Source: Maricaulis sp048270265 (lineage in GTDB: Bacteria > Pseudomonadota > Alphaproteobacteria > Caulobacterales > Maricaulaceae). From it: DNA of 64,000 bases. Every line of letters begins with the position of its first letter. The stretch's first letter is position 1. Where the stretch lies: contig NZ_JBLWTD010000007.1 in NCBI RefSeq assembly GCF_048270265.1, positions 65,880 to 129,879 of the forward strand. Reading direction: 5' to 3'. The notes under the pieces are model-generated. The model was not told the DNA's origin. It saw only the letters and a list, made by a program, of their open reading frames with translations, and did no database searches. Of this stretch, positions 52,501 through 60,863 are shown one piece after another. The translations under genes and the position numbers were made by a program.

Positions 52501-52709
52501 TGGTCCTCGATCACCTGTGTGACGCGGTTCTCCACCACTTCGGCATTGGCACCGGGATAGCTGGCCGAGACCGAGACGACCGGCTGGTCGACATCGGGCA
52601 GTTCACGCAGCGGCAGGCCGCGCAGACCGAGAATGCCGAATACCACGATCAGGGCGCTGGCGACGAAGGCGAGGACGGGGCGGCGGACCGCGATATCGGA
52701 GAGCGTCAT
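49590..52709 (-). CDS. RND efflux permease (HAE1/AcrB family)
   Basis: A 1039-residue inner-membrane multidrug permease with the two-fold 12-helix layout and large periplasmic loops. Family blocks include AIRRPVLA/VRRPVLAFVASALIVVFGILG near the N-terminus, LTLLALVLSIGLVVDDSIVVLENI (proton-relay Asp pair) and GLVILIGLAAKNGILIVEFANQL. It overlaps the adaptor stop (ATGA at 52706-52709). It pumps toxic compounds using the proton gradient. No outer-membrane channel gene is linked. Confidence 0.94.
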   Translation of the reverse strand: MTLSDIAVRRPVLAFVASALIVVFGILGLRGLPLRELPDVDQPVVSVSASYPGANAEVVENRVTQVIEDQLSGIDGVETITSSSRDSNARISITFALDRNIEAAANDVRDAVSRITDRLPPDVEEIEVQKQDSDARPFMWYSLMSDRMTSEELSDYADRVMVDRFSVIDGVAQVRIGGQRRYAMRVWLNPQAMAARGITVTDIDAALRAQNVEVPGGSVETNDTEIVVRVERLFGDPESFARLPIRAEASGHVVRLGEIADVVLEAEEPRTLFRGNGQNMIGLGFVRQSQANSVEVARRVTEQAERIAPGLPEGMQLIKASDDTIFIEESIREVWRTLAVAATLVVLVIYLFLGSFRAAIIPAAVVPVCLIGVFSVLAFAGFSLNILTLLALVLSIGLVVDDSIVVLENIQRRIDLGEGPALAALRGGRQVFFAVVATTAVLVAVFVPLVFLPGFIGRIFTELALTIATAVVLSAFVALTLSPMMASKLLRPAREARGLAKWVNDLVNALRTSYRNSLELTIRAPLFVLPVLAIALAGSGVLLNRLPSELTPPEDRGSFFGRFSGPEGASFDYMAEQAGAVEDVVLDYLDSGELRRALVISPGWGGSGYNSGIVIGTMVDWDERRPGGEILDEINGRLGQLTGVQAFASMRSSLGGGGGGDDIQFVLQGPEYEVLDAEAERLLAAIAAENPNLVRARKDYQPNSPRLIVDIDRERAAALDVSIAAIGQTLQTHLGSRRVGQFIDRGEAYNVIMENRREDRSSAEDLESLYVSGRGGQLIPLSNLVSVRELGEASSRNRVDRQRSITISATLADGYTLGDAVTWLDEWSARELAPGLSTGYLGGAKEFLNANTAMLFAFGMALLIVFLVLAAQFESLIQPLVIMLTVPLAVAGGLFGLELVGSSLNIYSQIGLVILIGLAAKNGILIVEFANQLREEGRDLLEATLEASTTRFRPILMTGISTAIGAFPLVIASGPGAESRITIGVVIFTGVSVATLFTLFVVPIAYATLGRFTKTPNWMSRQLEAQAKEAGVDVATVAE

Positions 52710-53863
52710 GGCTGGGTCACCATGGTGTTGCTGTCGGCCAGGCCGCTGCCGGGGCCGTATGTCCGGCGTTCGGTGATTTCCACCGTCATGCCGTCGCGCA
52801 CCCGGTGCACACCCTCGGCGATAATCAGTTCGCCCGCTTCGAGCCCGGCGGTGATCTCGACGAGATTGCCGGTGCGCAAGCCCAGCTCGACATCGCGCCG
52901 GTGGGCGGTCGTGGTGCCATCGCGCGTCTCGAGAACATAGACAAAGCTCTCCTCGAGATACCGTGTGACGGACGAGCCCGGCACGGCGGGTCTGCTGCGG
53001 ACATCGCGGCGCACTTCAACCACCATCAACTGACCGGGCAGGATGCGGCCTTCGGGATTGTCGATTTCGGCGCGCACGATCACGACGCGGGAGATCGGAT
53101 CCACCCGGCTGTCGACCTGGGCGATCGTGCCGAGGAAAACCTGGTCCGGATAGGCATTGGTCGTCGCTTCGATCACCATGCCGGGCCGGATCGTGGCGAG
53201 GAAGCGTTCGGGCACGGTGAAATCAAGCCGGATGGCGCTGATGTCGTCGAGCGTGGTGATCGGATCGCCCGGCCGGATCAGTTCGCCGGGGCTGACTTCG
53301 CGCAGGCCGACGACGCCGGAAAACGGCGCCCGCACGATCCGGTCGGCGAGCTGCGCCTCGATCGATGCCACGCGGGCCTGGGCGCGTTCCACCGCGGCGC
53401 GGGCCTCGTCCTGGCGCTGCTGCGGTACAACGCCGCGCGCGATCAGGTCATTGACCCGCGTCAGGTCACGATTGGCCTCGCGCAAGGTGGTGCGGGCCTC
53501 GCTGAGCCCGGCAGCTTCCTCGGTGTCTGTGAGTTCGATCAGGATATCACCGGCCTCGACTTGCTGGCCGGAGTCGAAATTGATCTGCGAAATCGTATCG
53601 GAGACCCGCGCCGAGACGATGACGCTCTCGCGCGAGCGCGCCGTGCCGAGGGCCTCGACGATATCGGCAAACTCGAAGCGCGCGGTTTCATAGGCCGCGA
53701 CCGGCACGGCAGGCCGCCGCATCTGGCCCTGATCCTGCCCCGTCCCGGACAGGACGCGCACGGTGACAATGCCGGCCATGCCGGCAAAGACAAGCAGGGC
53801 GACGATCAGAAAGGCATAGCGGCGCATCCAGAACTCCATGACGCGTAAAAACTCGTCCCACAC
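52706..53863 (-). CDS. RND efflux periplasmic adaptor
   Basis: A 385-residue membrane-fusion protein: N-terminal anchor (about 14-32), lipoyl halves (VSDTISQINFDSGQQVEAGDILIEL and VRAPFSGVVGLREVSPGELIRPGD), a coiled hairpin (LTRVNDLIARGVVPQQRQDEARAAV) and a beta barrel. The GTG at 53863 has GAGG about 6 bases upstream; the ATG at 53839 is an alternative. It pairs with the RND permease. Confidence 0.9.
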   Translation of the reverse strand: MWDEFLRVMEFWMRRYAFLIVALLVFAGMAGIVTVRVLSGTGQDQGQMRRPAVPVAAYETARFEFADIVEALGTARSRESVIVSARVSDTISQINFDSGQQVEAGDILIELTDTEEAAGLSEARTTLREANRDLTRVNDLIARGVVPQQRQDEARAAVERAQARVASIEAQLADRIVRAPFSGVVGLREVSPGELIRPGDPITTLDDISAIRLDFTVPERFLATIRPGMVIEATTNAYPDQVFLGTIAQVDSRVDPISRVVIVRAEIDNPEGRILPGQLMVVEVRRDVRSRPAVPGSSVTRYLEESFVYVLETRDGTTTAHRRDVELGLRTGNLVEITAGLEAGELIIAEGVHRVRDGMTVEITERRTYGPGSGLADSNTMVTQP

Positions 53864-54106
53864 CTAAAACCTCGTTCCCCCACTGGCAACGTGTCTTGGC
53901 GGCGCACCCGGGGCGGGATGCTGCAAGAGCTACGATGCCTGGTGGCGGGCGGATCAGTGTCGGCAATCGCCGCTACGGTGCCGGGCCGCGCCAGGCTTGC
54001 GGGGGCGGCGGCGTCACAAGTGTGTGATCGGCGGTGCGCGGTGCTTTTCCGGCAGGGGCGGTGGTGATTGTCTGTCCGGATCCAGATGCATCGGAAATGC
54101 CGGAAG

Positions 54107-55171
54107 ATGAAACACGCCCTGCTGATCGGCCTGCTTGGCCTGCTTCTGCCGCAGCCCGCGGCGCAGGCAGAGGACACGGGCGATTCCGGGCGTGCGCAAT
54201 GGGCCCTCGATTGCGAGGCTGCCGCGCGATACAGCCGCAGCACGCGCGGGATTGCGGTACTGGTGGTGCTGCACGGCACGATCGTGTGCGAGGACTATGC
54301 CGCTGGCATCGATCCCGGCCAGAGCTGGGAGCTGGCGAGCGGGGCCAAGAGTTTCACGTCGGTGATCGCCGCCGCGGCCGTGCAGGACGGGCTCATCAGC
54401 CTGGATGAGCAGGTCGCGGATACGATCACCGAATGGCAGGACGATCCGAGGCGCTCTCAGATCACGGTGCGGCATTTGCTGGCCCAGACCAGCGGCCTGG
54501 CTTCCGGCAATGATGATGTGCGCATTCCCGGCTATCGCGCCGCCATCCGCACGCGCGCCCGTCACGAACCGGGCGCGGCCTTCATCTACAGCGCGCGCCA
54601 TTTCCAGGCCTTTGGCGAATTCATGCGCCGCAAGCTGGAGGCGGCGGGGCTCGACGCGACGCCGGCGCATTATCTGACGCGGCGCGTCCTCGCCCCGGCC
54701 GGGATCGAGCTGGGCTCCTGGGGCGCGATCGACGGCATGCCGGTAATGTCGGAGGCGGTCGAGATCTCGCCGCGCAACTGGGCCCGGTTCGGCGCCCTGA
54801 TCCTGGGCGAGGGCGTTTCCGGCGGCGTCAGCCTGGTCGACCGGGATGCCCTGGCCGCGAGTTTTGAACCGGGCCGGGTCAATCCGGTCTATGGCCTCTC
54901 CTGGTGGTTGCCCGATCATGAGCGGGCGAGCCTGTTGCAACGCCGGCCAACCGGGTCGCAGCTCGACACCATCGAAGCGGGCGAGGGCTTGCCGGCGTTG
55001 CGCGTTGCGGCCGGCGCGGGGCGCCAGCGCCTCTATCTGATCCCGGAACTGGACTTGCTGGTCGTGCGCATGACACGCGGCGTCACCGCCGACCCGGCAA
55101 CCCGCGAGGCACGCTGGTCCGACACCGAATTCCTCACCCGCCTTCTGACGCCGCTCGCTGCCAGCGAGTAG
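54107..55171 (+). CDS. Exported serine hydrolase (beta-lactamase/esterase class C fold)
   Basis: A 354-residue beta-lactamase-like hydrolase. The ATG at 54107 (MKHALLIGLLGLLLP) starts a signal peptide ending AAQA. The S-x-x-K motif is in WELASGAKSFTSV (Ser and Lys as catalytic pair). LAQTSGLASG is the usual next block, and Y-S-A-R (FIYSARHFQAFG) stands for the Y-x-N motif with Ala for the second part. Family members include esterases and D,D-peptidases; the substrate is unknown. It is divergent from the RND operon. Confidence 0.82.
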   Translation: MKHALLIGLLGLLLPQPAAQAEDTGDSGRAQWALDCEAAARYSRSTRGIAVLVVLHGTIVCEDYAAGIDPGQSWELASGAKSFTSVIAAAAVQDGLISLDEQVADTITEWQDDPRRSQITVRHLLAQTSGLASGNDDVRIPGYRAAIRTRARHEPGAAFIYSARHFQAFGEFMRRKLEAAGLDATPAHYLTRRVLAPAGIELGSWGAIDGMPVMSEAVEISPRNWARFGALILGEGVSGGVSLVDRDALAASFEPGRVNPVYGLSWWLPDHERASLLQRRPTGSQLDTIEAGEGLPALRVAAGAGRQRLYLIPELDLLVVRMTRGVTADPATREARWSDTEFLTRLLTPLAASE

Positions 55172-55255
55172 GCGGGCACCCGGTATTGCCAGGGCGCATT
55201 CTGGCCTGGAGGCCGAATGGCCGGCCGGCGACGGCGCGCACAGCGACCTGCCGCT

Positions 55256-56242
55256 TCAGCGCATTCGCCTTGCCAGGAGGTCGAAGGCCGTCCGGCTTTC
55301 GTCCATCACCTGGCTCAACCCCATGAAACCGTGCACGACGCCCTCGAAGCAATACAGCCGGGCATCAACGCCAGCCCCCGTCACCCGGCGGACAAAGTCG
55401 GCGCCCTCGTCACGCAGCGGATCATATCCGGCGGTGATAACGGTCACGGGCGGCAAATGATCAAATGAAGGCGCAAGCAGGGGGGAGGCGTCAATCAACC
55501 TCGCCTGCCCGGGCTCCGAGAGATAATTGCCCGCCGCCCAGCTGATATCCTCACGTGAGAGGAAATAGGTGCCGTCGCCGAGAATCGCACGGGACGCGTG
55601 CTCCGGCTGATCCTCGATCACCATTACCGGGTAGAACAGCGCCAGGTGGGAGAGGCGCACGCTGCGTGCCGTGCGCAAGGCGAGGGCCGCGGCCAGCGTG
55701 CCTCCCGCACTGTCGCCGGCCAGTGCCAGGGCGCCGGGCGGCAGATCGAGACGGTGCGCGGTATGGATCGCCCAGTGGATCGCCGAGAGGCCGGCATGCA
55801 GTGCGGTCGGATATTTGTGCTCGGGCGAGAGCGGATAATCGACACTGGCAACGAGGTGGCCGGTCGCCTGGCAGAGGCGGCGCGCGAAACCGTCATAGGC
55901 CCGCGTGTTTCCGAGTGTCCAGCCGCCGCCGTGCAGAAAAATCAGGATGCCGCGGGGCGGGGCGCCGTCCGGCATGGACGGCGTGTAGCAGCGCAGGCGC
56001 GCCGCCTCGCCCTGAACTTCGGGACCGACCGCATCCTCGACCATGGCCACGTCCGGCCCCGGCTGATCGACCGCCAGCATGAGCTCGTCCATGGCCTGGC
56101 GGGCGTCGTCAAGCGGCAGGTCGCGGATCGGCGGTGCGGCCGGATCGGCGCTGTCGAGAAAGGCCCGGGCGCCCTTGGAGACGGGCTTTCGCCGCGCCTC
56201 CTGCACGCCGACCGGGCGGGTCGAATAGGGTTTCAGCCACAT
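55256..56242 (-). CDS. Alpha/beta hydrolase of the HSL (lipase/esterase GDXG) family
   Basis: A 328-residue hormone-sensitive-lipase-type esterase. The oxyanion motif HGGGW (LIFLHGGGWTLGN), nucleophile GDSAGG (ALAGDSAGGTLAAAL), acid region GYDPLRDEG and final His in VVHGFMGL are all intact. The ATG at 56242 lies 10 bases after the TonB receptor stop, so the two form an operon: the receptor imports a ligand, and this enzyme may hydrolyse its ester bond in the cytoplasm (inference). Confidence 0.9.
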   Translation of the reverse strand: MWLKPYSTRPVGVQEARRKPVSKGARAFLDSADPAAPPIRDLPLDDARQAMDELMLAVDQPGPDVAMVEDAVGPEVQGEAARLRCYTPSMPDGAPPRGILIFLHGGGWTLGNTRAYDGFARRLCQATGHLVASVDYPLSPEHKYPTALHAGLSAIHWAIHTAHRLDLPPGALALAGDSAGGTLAAALALRTARSVRLSHLALFYPVMVIEDQPEHASRAILGDGTYFLSREDISWAAGNYLSEPGQARLIDASPLLAPSFDHLPPVTVITAGYDPLRDEGADFVRRVTGAGVDARLYCFEGVVHGFMGLSQVMDESRTAFDLLARRMR

Positions 56243-56252
56243 CGGACCGGTC

Positions 56253-58514
56253 CTATCGCCGCACGATGAAGCGGATATCGGCCGTCCGCGGCGCACCGTA
56301 ATAGGCGAGCTGGTAACCGGGGAAGTCGGCCAGGTCGAAGGCTTGCGTGGCATAGGTCTCATCGAGAAGATTGCGCACGCCGGCCCGTATTTCCCAGCTG
56401 CCATCCTCGGCACCCAGCCCGACGAAAGCATTGACCAGGGCATAGCTGTCCTGCGCCAGGATCTCGGAACTGGACACGGTGGGATAGGTCTTCGAGCGCC
56501 AGGCGGCATCGATATGCGCGCTGGCCAGCCAGTCATCGCCAACCATCCATTCATAGGTGCCGGCGACGCCGCCGCTCCATTCCGGTGTGTTGACCAGTTC
56601 ACGGGCATCGGAAATATCCACCCCGCCGGGGCCGATATATTCTTCGTAATGGGCGTCCATATAGCCCATATGCGCATTGAAGCTGAGACCGGGGGCTGCC
56701 TGCCAGGAGAGCTCGGCCTCCATGCCCTGGATCACCGCTTCGCCCGCATTGGTGAATTGCGCCTCGAACGCCCCCGTGCCGGGATTGGCGGTGAAGCTGG
56801 AGAGTTGCAGGTCGGTGTAATCATTGCGGAAGATCGCCGCGTTGAAAATCACCCGCCCGTCCGCGAGGGTGGATTTGAAGCCGGCCTCATAGGACCAGAC
56901 AAATTCCGGATCATAGGCACTCGCATCAAAGGTGGTGTTGGAGCGGCCGTCGAAACCGCCGCTCTTGAAGCCGCGCGAGGCGAGGGCGTAGAGCATGACC
57001 GTATCCGAAACGGCATAGTCGAGCCCGATGCGCGGGGTGAAAGCACTGAAGTCCTCCTCGGCATCGATATCGGTGACCACGAGGCCGGCGCCGGTCTGGA
57101 AGGGCGGCGGGTTGGCTGTGCCCGGTGCATAGAGTTCCTGCAGGCGCACGAAGGACTTGTTTTCGTGGGTATAGCGCAGTCCGCCACTGAGCCGCAGCCG
57201 CTCGGTCAGGGCATAGCTGGCGTCGAAATAGGCGGCCCAGGCGTCGGTGGTTTGATCATTCACAGAGCCGCTCTGGAGCGGGTAGGGGAAATACACATTC
57301 CCGCCCAGGGGCAGAGCGATGGACTGCCCGGCCAGACCGTTGAAGGTCTCATCGGAATCCCGGAAATAGTAGACGCCACCAGTGGCCTGCAGCGGTCCGC
57401 CGGCATCATAGTCCAACCGGAATTCCTGGCTGAACTGCTCGGCGTCCTCGCGCACGAAAATCTCGAAAATCTCCATTTCCGTGCCATCGAGATCGAGATT
57501 TGAGTCATAGCTCATATCCCGCCAGGCGGTGATGGAGGTGAGGGCGATGGCATCATTGAGCTGCCAGCGAAGCCGGCCGGACAGGCCCCAGCTCGACAGG
57601 TCGTCGAGATCATTGAAGCTCGCCCGGATCTGATAGGGATCAGACTGGGCCGGGAACTGCACAAGCGCGCCGGTGCCCGGTTCAAAACCGGCCACTTCGG
57701 TGGCGCGTGCCGGGGTGCGCGAGGTGTCTGGGGAATCCTGCGACGCATCCAGGGTCAGTTCGAATTCGAGATTGTCGGTCGGGGTGAAGAGCAGGCCGGC
57801 ACGGCCGGAAATCCGGTTCACATCACCATCGTCCGATCCATCGACCTCATTGGTCGCATAGCCATCGCGGCTGGAATAGAACAGCGCCAGCTTGCCGGCG
57901 ACCTGGTCTTCCGACAGCTCTCCGGACACACGGGCGCGGGCGAAGACGTGGTTATAGTCACCAAAGCCCGCTTCCATCTGCAGGCCGGGATTGTCGCCGG
58001 GGCGGGTGGAGATGAAACGCACCGCGCCGCCGATCGTATTGCGGCCATACAGCGTGCCCTGCGGCCCGCGCAGCACTTCGATACGCTCGACATCAAACAC
58101 GTCGAGCACGGCCCCCTGGGTGCGGGCGAGATAGACGTCATCGAGATAGACCCCGACGCCCGGCTCGGCGAAGGCGAGCGAATCGACCTGGCCAACGCCG
58201 CGGATATAGATCACGGCATTTTCGGCATCGCCGGTGTGCAGGGTGAGATTGGGGACCGCATTCTGCAGGCTGGTGATGTCGCTGGCCTGGAGGGCTTCAA
58301 GCTCGCGCTCGCCAAAGGCGGATACGGAAAGCGGGACATCCTGCAGGCTCTCCTCGCGCCGGCGTGCTGTCACGGTGATGACATCGCTGGTCGTGGCCGG
58401 CCGGGCCTGCTCGGCGACCTCCTGGGCCCCGGCAAGGCCGGCTCCCGCGGTCATGAGAAGCGCAACGCTGAGGGCGTGCACGGATACGGTCTGGCTCAAA
58501 CGCGTGAGCGGCAT
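56253..58514 (-). CDS. TonB-dependent outer-membrane receptor
   Basis: A 753-residue receptor. A signal peptide (to GLAGAQ), a TonB-box-like SDVITVTARR, and the plug domain (LQDVPLSVSAFGERELEALQASDI...GVGQVDSLAFAEPGVGVYLDDVYLARTQG...VEVLRGPQGTLYGRNTIGGA-type block) are followed by a 22-strand barrel. The last residues end in an aromatic/charged beta strand (RTADIRFIVRR). It carries a large ligand across the outer membrane. It is transcribed before an HSL-type esterase. Confidence 0.94.
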   Translation of the reverse strand: MPLTRLSQTVSVHALSVALLMTAGAGLAGAQEVAEQARPATTSDVITVTARRREESLQDVPLSVSAFGERELEALQASDITSLQNAVPNLTLHTGDAENAVIYIRGVGQVDSLAFAEPGVGVYLDDVYLARTQGAVLDVFDVERIEVLRGPQGTLYGRNTIGGAVRFISTRPGDNPGLQMEAGFGDYNHVFARARVSGELSEDQVAGKLALFYSSRDGYATNEVDGSDDGDVNRISGRAGLLFTPTDNLEFELTLDASQDSPDTSRTPARATEVAGFEPGTGALVQFPAQSDPYQIRASFNDLDDLSSWGLSGRLRWQLNDAIALTSITAWRDMSYDSNLDLDGTEMEIFEIFVREDAEQFSQEFRLDYDAGGPLQATGGVYYFRDSDETFNGLAGQSIALPLGGNVYFPYPLQSGSVNDQTTDAWAAYFDASYALTERLRLSGGLRYTHENKSFVRLQELYAPGTANPPPFQTGAGLVVTDIDAEEDFSAFTPRIGLDYAVSDTVMLYALASRGFKSGGFDGRSNTTFDASAYDPEFVWSYEAGFKSTLADGRVIFNAAIFRNDYTDLQLSSFTANPGTGAFEAQFTNAGEAVIQGMEAELSWQAAPGLSFNAHMGYMDAHYEEYIGPGGVDISDARELVNTPEWSGGVAGTYEWMVGDDWLASAHIDAAWRSKTYPTVSSSEILAQDSYALVNAFVGLGAEDGSWEIRAGVRNLLDETYATQAFDLADFPGYQLAYYGAPRTADIRFIVRR

Positions 58515-58650
58515 GATGGTCTCTCCCCTGGATGGTCCCGGTCTTTTGCCGGCGACGTTTTTCTATGGGGCAGTGTCGGCGCGACAGGGGTATCCGCTCA
58601 ATCGGAGAAATAACGGAAAGAATACCCGCGAAATCTGCGCCTATTGGCCC

Positions 58651-59082
58651 TCAGGCCTTGCCGCTGGTTCCGAAGGTCTGCTGCACCAGCGCCAGCGTGC
58701 GTTCGAAATGACCGCGCAGCAGGGCTTCCAGCTTTTCCGAGGGCAGGAGGACCGTTGTCCGCTTGTCATCGCCGGTCTTGGAGTTGACCAGAAAGCCGTC
58801 ACCGACAGCGCGGTTGATGCGCTCTTCCCGGGTCCGGTTCGAACCGGTCTTCATGGCCTGGCAGGCGCTGGAAATGCTCATCGGCGTACCGCGCCAGCGT
58901 CCGCGCAGACAGGCGACGAAGAGATACCAGTATTCCTGGGTGAAATAGTGTGGCTGGCCGGAAAACGTCTCGTCCCAGTCCCGGGCGTAGTCTTCCAGGA
59001 GTTCTGTCCAGTCGGCCAGAACGCCCTCATCCATCGCTCCCTCCGCCGCAGCGGAAGAATTGGTGCCGGACCCTTGTGTCAT
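58651..59082 (-). CDS. MarR-like winged-helix regulator
   Basis: A 143-residue protein with a MarR-type wing region: WRGTPMSISSACQAMKTGSNRTREERINRAVGDGFLVNSKTGDDKRTTVLLPSEKLE gives recognition helix, beta-wing and C-terminal helix. The N-terminal helix region (TELLEDYARDWDETFSG) probably dimerises. It has no neighbour on the same transcript; possible targets are the TonB receptor operon or the GTPase gene. Confidence that it binds DNA is moderate. Confidence 0.72.
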   Translation of the reverse strand: MTQGSGTNSSAAAEGAMDEGVLADWTELLEDYARDWDETFSGQPHYFTQEYWYLFVACLRGRWRGTPMSISSACQAMKTGSNRTREERINRAVGDGFLVNSKTGDDKRTTVLLPSEKLEALLRGHFERTLALVQQTFGTSGKA

Positions 59083-59187
59083 GATGTTGAACTAATCAGC
59101 CGGCCCGGCCGATGACAAGCAGAAAGGTGCGTGCAGAACGCCGGTGAAATCCGATGCTTACTTGAGCTGATCCCTCGCGCGCGCACC

Positions 59188-59892
59188 TCAGTTTCCACGG
59201 CGGCGCGGTGCCGGCCGGCGAGCCGGGGTCAGCGCGTCCTGGCCGGGGCGCGTGCGGCGGCGTATCGGGAGCGCGGAGCTTTCGTCCAGTTCTCCACGCG
59301 CCGCGGCGACCAGTGTCTGGAAGGTTTGCGCGAGGCCCGCCTGCGTCAATGCGGAGTTCTCGCGATAGGCGGCGACGCCGGGCTGGCTGGCCAGGGCTTC
59401 ACACTCTTCACGCGGGATGGGGGCTCTGTGTCCGGGCTCCGGATGAGCACGCAGGTCGGCCTTCATGCCGATCAGGATGATGGGCGCCTGGGGCAGGTGG
59501 TGGCGAATTTCGGGGAGCCATTTTTGCGTCACGGCCTCAAGGCTGCCGCGGTCGACGATTGAAAAGCCGAGGCCGACGACGTCCGCGCCCGGATAGGCCA
59601 GCGGACGCAGGCGGTCGAAATCCTCGCCGCCCGGCGTTTCGCTCAGCTCCAGCTGGGTCGGTTGCCCCTGATAGACACGTTGGACGGTGAAGGTATCGAA
59701 ACCGGTGGGCATGCGCTCTTCCGGAAACCGGTTCGTCGTGTACGAAACCAGCATGCAGGTCTTGCCGATATTGCCATCGCCGACAAACACCATCTTGATC
59801 GTAGAGACACCGGTGCGCCCCGCCGCGGACCGCGGCAGCGCCAGTGTGAGTGCGCCTGCACCGCCAAAAGCCAGGATGTCGCGTCGGTTCAT
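59188..59892 (-). CDS. Rho/Rac/Cdc42-like small GTPase with Tat-like signal sequence
   Basis: A 234-residue protein that aligns by eye with eukaryotic Rho GTPases. P-loop GDGNIGKT (38-45) corresponds to Cdc42 residues 10-17; switch I keeps Thr63 (FPEERMPTGFD); G4 is MKAD (143-146) and G5 SAL (180-182). KWLPEIRHHLPQAPIILIG and DRLRPLAYPGAD are near-copies of Rho-family segments. Switch II is altered: Asp57, Ala59 and Gln61 equivalents are Glu85, Pro87 and Gly89, so GTP hydrolysis is probably impaired. The Rho insert is about 6 residues shorter. The N-terminus (MNRRDILAFGGAGALTLALP) looks like a Tat signal. The tail is Arg-rich with no CAAX box. ATG 59892 follows GGGGG. Confidence 0.85.
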   Translation of the reverse strand: MNRRDILAFGGAGALTLALPRSAAGRTGVSTIKMVFVGDGNIGKTCMLVSYTTNRFPEERMPTGFDTFTVQRVYQGQPTQLELSETPGGEDFDRLRPLAYPGADVVGLGFSIVDRGSLEAVTQKWLPEIRHHLPQAPIILIGMKADLRAHPEPGHRAPIPREECEALASQPGVAAYRENSALTQAGLAQTFQTLVAAARGELDESSALPIRRRTRPGQDALTPARRPAPRRRGN

Positions 59893-60190
59893 TTCAAGCC
59901 CCCGTCTGTCCTCGAGCCACACGCTAGCATAGGCACGCGGGTGTTTTCAGCAGGAAACCGTCGGGCGGCATTGGTCAACGCAGGGCCTGGTCCCTGTAGG
60001 GGGCAAGGCACTCCCCGGACGTTGGCGCGCGCAAGGTCGATCTGGGCGGGCAGCGGGGCACCCGCAAAGCTGGTCATCGGAATGATTGTATTCAGGCGGG
60101 AAATCAGCGCAGTAAGCGCTGCGGGCGGGGCCTGAAGGAGGCCGGCATGTTGCCCGCCGGCCTTGAAACGTGTGGGAACAGGGGGAAATC
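59893..60190. other. Intergenic region between GTPase and ACT genes
   Basis: About 300 bases with no coding frame that looks real. It holds a hairpin with GGCCGGC (60140-60146) pairing to GCCGGCC (60156-60162) just before the ACT gene, and must contain the divergent promoters. No clear -35/-10 pair was identified. Confidence 0.5.
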
Positions 60191-60589
60191 ATGGTGGGTG
60201 AGACCAATCTGGACCGGCTCCTGGCCAGCATGTCGCCGGAACTGGTCGACGGCCTGTTCGTGTTTGCGACACTTGCCGATGGTGCGGTGCCGGCCGGGCT
60301 TCGTCCCAGAATGCTGTTCCAGGAAGCGGAAGGCACGACCCTCATTGTGCTCAAGGAGGAGGCCGACGCGAGCGGCCTGGCCTACGAATTTCCCTGCCGC
60401 ATGATCACCCTGAACGTCCATTCCTCGCTCGAGGCTGTCGGTTTCCTGGCCCGCATCACAACAGCGCTCGCAAGCCATGAGATGGGCGTGAACCCCGTCT
60501 CGGGCTTCTTCCATGATCATCTCTTCGTGCCCGATGGCCGGGAACTGGACGCGCTCGCCGTCCTCAAAGGGTTCGCGAGCGGGGGCTGA
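60191..60589 (+). CDS. ACT-domain protein
   Basis: A 132-residue protein made of an N-terminal ACT-related domain (LDRLLASMSPELVDGLFVFATL) and a second ACT-like domain (ITLNVHSSLEAVGFLARITTALASHEMGVNPVSGFFHDHLFVP), in the style of COG3602 proteins. These bind amino acids or other small ligands; the regulated enzyme is unknown. The ATG at 60191 has GGGGGA 4-5 bases upstream. It is divergent from the GTPase gene across about 300 bases. Confidence 0.82.
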   Translation: MVGETNLDRLLASMSPELVDGLFVFATLADGAVPAGLRPRMLFQEAEGTTLIVLKEEADASGLAYEFPCRMITLNVHSSLEAVGFLARITTALASHEMGVNPVSGFFHDHLFVPDGRELDALAVLKGFASGG

Positions 60590-60610
60590 ACGAGGGCTGT
60601 TTGCGGGTCG

Positions 60611-60798
60611 GTGCGGCGAATATTGGCCTGAAACCGTTTCACCCGGAACGCATCGTTTCATACGGGATGCGGACACATACCAGGACCGCCAGACGGAAGA
60701 TCTCGGGCGAAGTCTTGAAATATTTGAACGGATTACGCATCCGGAGAGGCTAGGGAGCTGCCGTCCCGCGCTCAGGGCGAAGTTCTTCTGACACGACC
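60611..60798 (-). pseudogene. Decayed IS6-family element, transposase 5' end and terminal repeat
   Basis: This stretch repeats, with mismatches, the right-hand end of the IS at 61377-62203. The run coding for the transposase N-terminus (around 60697-60755) is nearly identical, followed by the non-coding end and a terminal repeat at 60783-60798 that differs at 3 of 16 bases. About 60 bases within the gene are deleted relative to the other copy. It marks an older IS in the same orientation. Confidence 0.75.
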
Positions 60799-60863
60799 AT
60801 AGCGACGCCAAGTCTAGCGGAGCGGTCATAGTCATGGATGTTGTGTCCGCCCCTCTTTTCCGA

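Noticed and set aside
60513..60791. Plus-strand frame of 92 codons
   Set aside because: It reads antisense through the decayed IS end and overlaps the ACT gene.
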